From assembly GCA_035623985.1 (NCBI GenBank), contig DASPSJ010000026.1, forward strand, positions 1 to 64,000: 64,000 nt of DNA, written 5' to 3'. Within the stretch, counting starts at the first letter, position 1. Each line of letters begins with the position of its first letter. The notes below the pieces were generated by a model. The model did no database searches. It was not told where the DNA came from and saw only the letters and a program-made list of their open reading frames with translations. Below are positions 61,802 to 64,000 of this stretch, piece after piece. Made by a program: the position numbers and the translations under genes. The DNA is from DAHUYF01 sp035623985 (GTDB lineage Bacteria; Pseudomonadota; Alphaproteobacteria; ATCC43930; CGMCC-115725).

Positions 61802-63109
61802 CTACTCCGCCGCGGCGCGTGCCGGGGCGCGCCGCGCGACGGGCTGCGGCAGGCGCAGCGCGAGCGCCGCGACCAGCGCCGAGACCAGAGCGCATCCGGC
61901 CAGGACGTAGAGCCCGCCGGTAAAGCTGCCGGTGCTGTTCTTGACCCAGCCGACCAGCGGCGGACCGAAGGCGCCGCCGAGATTGCCGATCGAGTTGATC
62001 CAGGCGATGCTCGTCGCCGCCGCCGTCCCGGTCAGAATGGTCGAGGACATGGCCCAGAACGGCCCCTTGCTGCCGTAAAAGCCGATGGCGGCGATCGACA
62101 TGCCGACCAGCGACCAGATCGTGCCGAGACAGAGCCCGGCCGTGATCAGGCCCGCCGCGGAGAGAATACAAGCGCCGAACAGATTCCAGCGTCGCTCGCC
62201 CATGCGGTCGGAAAGCCAGCCCCAGGCCACCAGGCTGACGGTGCCGCAGATATAGGGCACCGCGCCCGCCCAGCCGACCTGCATGTTGGTGAGGCCCAAT
62301 TGCTTGAGGAGCTGCGGCATGAAGAGCAGCATGCCGAGGCTCGCGGTGACGATGCCGAGATAGTTCAGCGACAGCAGCAGCACCTTGGGCTCCCAAAGCG
62401 AGCGGATGAGCCCGATCTTGCCTCTCGCCTCGATCTGGCGGCGTTCGTGCTCGATCTCGGAGACGAGCCAGGCGCGTTCCTCATCGCTCAGCCAACGCGC
62501 CTGGGCGGGACGGTCGGTGACGTAGAACAGCACGACGATGCCGAGCAGCACCGTGGGCGCGGCCTCGAGGAGATACATCCATTTCCAGCCGGCGAGGCCC
62601 CAGGCGCCGTTGAGCTCCATGATCGCCGTCGACATCGGTGAGCCGATCGCCGCGGCAAGCGGCAAGGCCACGATATAGGTGCCCATCACCCGCGCCCGAT
62701 GGCGCTCGGGGAACCAGTAGGTGAGAAAGAGGACGATGCCCGGGAACAGCCCGGCTTCGGCGAGGCCCAGCAGGAAGCGCACGGTCGCGAAGCTCCACGG
62801 CCCAGTGCAGAGGGCGGTCGCGCCGGAGAGCAGCCCCCAGCTCACCATGATGCGCGCGATCCACAGCCTCGCGCCGACTTTATCCAGGATGAGGTTGCTT
62901 GGCACCTCGAGCAGGAAATAGCCCCAGAAGAAGGCGCTGGCGGCAAAGCCGTACATCTCGGCGTCGAGGCCGAGATCCCGGTTCATGGTCAGCGCGGCGA
63001 AGCTGACATTGATGCGATCGAGATAGCAGAGAAAATAGGTCAGGATCGCGAAAGGCAGCAGACGCATGTAGATCTTGCGCATGGTCGACTGCTCAAGCGT
63101 GCGGATCAT
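61802..63109 (-). CDS. MFS transporter, anion:cation symporter type
   Basis: A 435-residue carrier with 12 predicted membrane segments. The start MIRTLEQSTMRKIYMRLLP and the FLCYLDRINVSFAALTMN motif are typical of the ACS family (tartrate, phthalate, glucarate-type carriers). GGGAGGCACCG before ATG 63109 fixes the start; the open frame upstream is chance. It is convergent with the amidase gene and 189 bases from the divergent MarR gene, which may control it. Confidence 0.92.
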   Translation of the reverse strand: MIRTLEQSTMRKIYMRLLPFAILTYFLCYLDRINVSFAALTMNRDLGLDAEMYGFAASAFFWGYFLLEVPSNLILDKVGARLWIARIMVSWGLLSGATALCTGPWSFATVRFLLGLAEAGLFPGIVLFLTYWFPERHRARVMGTYIVALPLAAAIGSPMSTAIMELNGAWGLAGWKWMYLLEAAPTVLLGIVVLFYVTDRPAQARWLSDEERAWLVSEIEHERRQIEARGKIGLIRSLWEPKVLLLSLNYLGIVTASLGMLLFMPQLLKQLGLTNMQVGWAGAVPYICGTVSLVAWGWLSDRMGERRWNLFGACILSAAGLITAGLCLGTIWSLVGMSIAAIGFYGSKGPFWAMSSTILTGTAAATSIAWINSIGNLGGAFGPPLVGWVKNSTGSFTGGLYVLAGCALVSALVAALALRLPQPVARRAPARAAAE

Positions 63110-63298
63110 CGGTGCCTCCCGCGGACTGTGTTCGCCGTTTGCCGGCTTTGGGGAAAGCATACCGCGTTTTCCGTGGCGACGGGAACCCGCAATCGGCGAA
63201 GCTTTGTCCCGACGTCCTCCTTTCGGTGACGCCGCCTCGCCCTCCTCGGCCCTCGCCTGCGGCGCGAAACGTGCTAAAACCTCCGGCGGAGGAAAGGA

Positions 63299-63784
63299 AT
63301 GACGAACAGCGCCGGCAGGACCGGTCGCCGGCAGCGGCGAGGCGCGGCCGATGGCGAGCCGTTGCGGCTCGGGCCGCTTGCCGATTTCATCGGCTTCCAC
63401 CTGCGCCTGGCGCAAGAGGCTTCATTCCAGGCCTTTGCCCGGCGCGTGCGCGACTATCAGATGCGCCCGGGCCGCTTTGCCGTGCTGGCGCTGATCGGCG
63501 AGAATCCCGGCATCTCGCAGACCGCGCTCGGCCGCGCCGCCGGCCGCGACAAGTCGACGCTGACGCCGGCGCTCAACGACCTCGTGCGCCGCGCGCTGGT
63601 GAAGCGACGGCGGGTGGCGAGCGACCGGCGCAGCTACGCGCTGTCGCTCACCGCCAAGGGCAGGCGGCTGCTGGACGAGCTCACGCTCCACGCGCGCGCC
63701 CACGACCGCGTGCTCGACGAGATCGTCGGCCTCAAGCACAAGGCCGAGTTCATCCGCACGCTGCGCCGGCTGACCCTGGTGTGA
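63299..63784 (+). CDS. MarR family regulator
   Basis: A 161-residue winged-helix repressor: ISQTALGRAAGRDKSTLTP as recognition region and a basic RRRVASDRRSYALSLTAKG wing. GGAGGAAAGGA precedes ATG. It is divergent from the MFS gene and 80 bases before the TRAP gene, so it may control either. Confidence 0.9.
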   Translation: MTNSAGRTGRRQRRGAADGEPLRLGPLADFIGFHLRLAQEASFQAFARRVRDYQMRPGRFAVLALIGENPGISQTALGRAAGRDKSTLTPALNDLVRRALVKRRRVASDRRSYALSLTAKGRRLLDELTLHARAHDRVLDEIVGLKHKAEFIRTLRRLTLV

Positions 63785-63864
63785 GCGGCAGTTGCGGGAC
63801 GGAGGGATCTTGGGCTAAGGTAGTTTGAATACCAACAATCAAACATAGCGGCAGGGAGGAGGCG

Positions 63865-64000
63865 ATGAGGAAACTGGCGTTTGCGACGGCGATGGCGGCG
63901 CTGCTGGCGGCGGGAAGCGCGCTGGCGCAGGACAGGCCGGTGCAGCTAAAGATGTCGTCCTGGGTGCCGCCGGCGCATCCGCTCAACCCGGCCTTCATGG
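63865..64000 (+). CDS. TRAP transporter binding protein, DctP type (partial)
   Basis: Only the first 45 codons are in the window. A signal peptide (MRKLAFATAMAALLAAGSA to L-A-Q) is followed by VQLKMSSWVPPAHPLNP, typical of TRAP dicarboxylate binding proteins. GGGAGGAGGCG precedes ATG 63865. The Q and M subunit genes probably follow outside. Confidence 0.8.
   Translation, partial: MRKLAFATAMAALLAAGSALAQDRPVQLKMSSWVPPAHPLNPAFM

Noticed and set aside
1..64000. tRNA, rRNA, CRISPR array, intact IS or prophage
   Set aside because: I looked in all gaps and saw no cloverleaf-like sequence, regularly spaced repeats, transposase or integrase.

Overview
The window is a GC-rich chromosomal stretch of an alphaproteobacterium, probably a soil or water member of the Rhodospirillales/Hyphomicrobiales side. 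The evidence is the base and codon use, DUF2336 and DUF2066 proteins, a MerR-led fatty-acid operon, several ABC/TRAP uptake systems and BluB. I see no rRNA, tRNA, CRISPR array or intact insertion sequence.

Left part (1-26 kb), ordinary catabolism and housekeeping: a decayed HNH-like ORF, ribF, a MaoC hydratase, an amidase, a Rieske oxygenase, a DUF488 protein, a secreted phosphoesterase, a complete branched-chain amino-acid type ABC operon (livG-F-K-H-M order), hisI, an MlrC-type M81 protein, an OmpA-like lipoprotein with a clear terminator, a GGDEF/DUF2336 pair, and a MerR-led beta-oxidation operon (thiolase, hydroxyacyl-CoA dehydrogenase/enoyl-CoA hydratase, acyl-CoA dehydrogenase, SDR).

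Centre (26.1-41.7 kb), the most interesting region: two atypical receiver-type regulators, then an 11-gene + strand operon with many overlapping starts. Gene 1 is a cystathionine gamma-synthase-like PLP enzyme. Gene 2 is an Fe/2-oxoglutarate enzyme carrying the halogenase HxG signature and, as I recall them, the substrate-binding residues of the lysine halogenase BesD. Gene 3 is a haem-oxygenase-fold di-iron oxidase (BesC-like). Then follow a small linker-like protein, two C-A-PCP NRPS proteins, a helical protein of unknown function, MbtH, a stand-alone thioesterase, an unknown protein and a CPA2 antiporter. BesB/C/D are the known route from lysine to the terminal-alkyne amino acid L-propargylglycine through 4-chlorolysine and 4-chloroallylglycine. 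I therefore infer a chlorinated or alkynyl amino acid pathway wired into a two-module peptide synthetase. This combination in an alphaproteobacterium is not one I know to be described.

Right part (41.8-64 kb): a Crp/Fnr regulator, fatty-acyl-CoA ligase, universal stress protein, DUF2066 protein, IlvD/Edd dehydratase, a Kef-type antiporter, RidA, an N-acyl-D-amino-acid deacylase-like amidohydrolase, a VapBC pair, and a run with BluB, a D-threonine-aldolase-like enzyme and a complete Dpp/Opp peptide ABC transporter. Upstream of the transporter lies a decayed 5' copy of its own binding-protein gene next to a palindrome-rich gap. The window ends with an amidase, an MFS transporter, a MarR regulator and the start of a TRAP binding protein.
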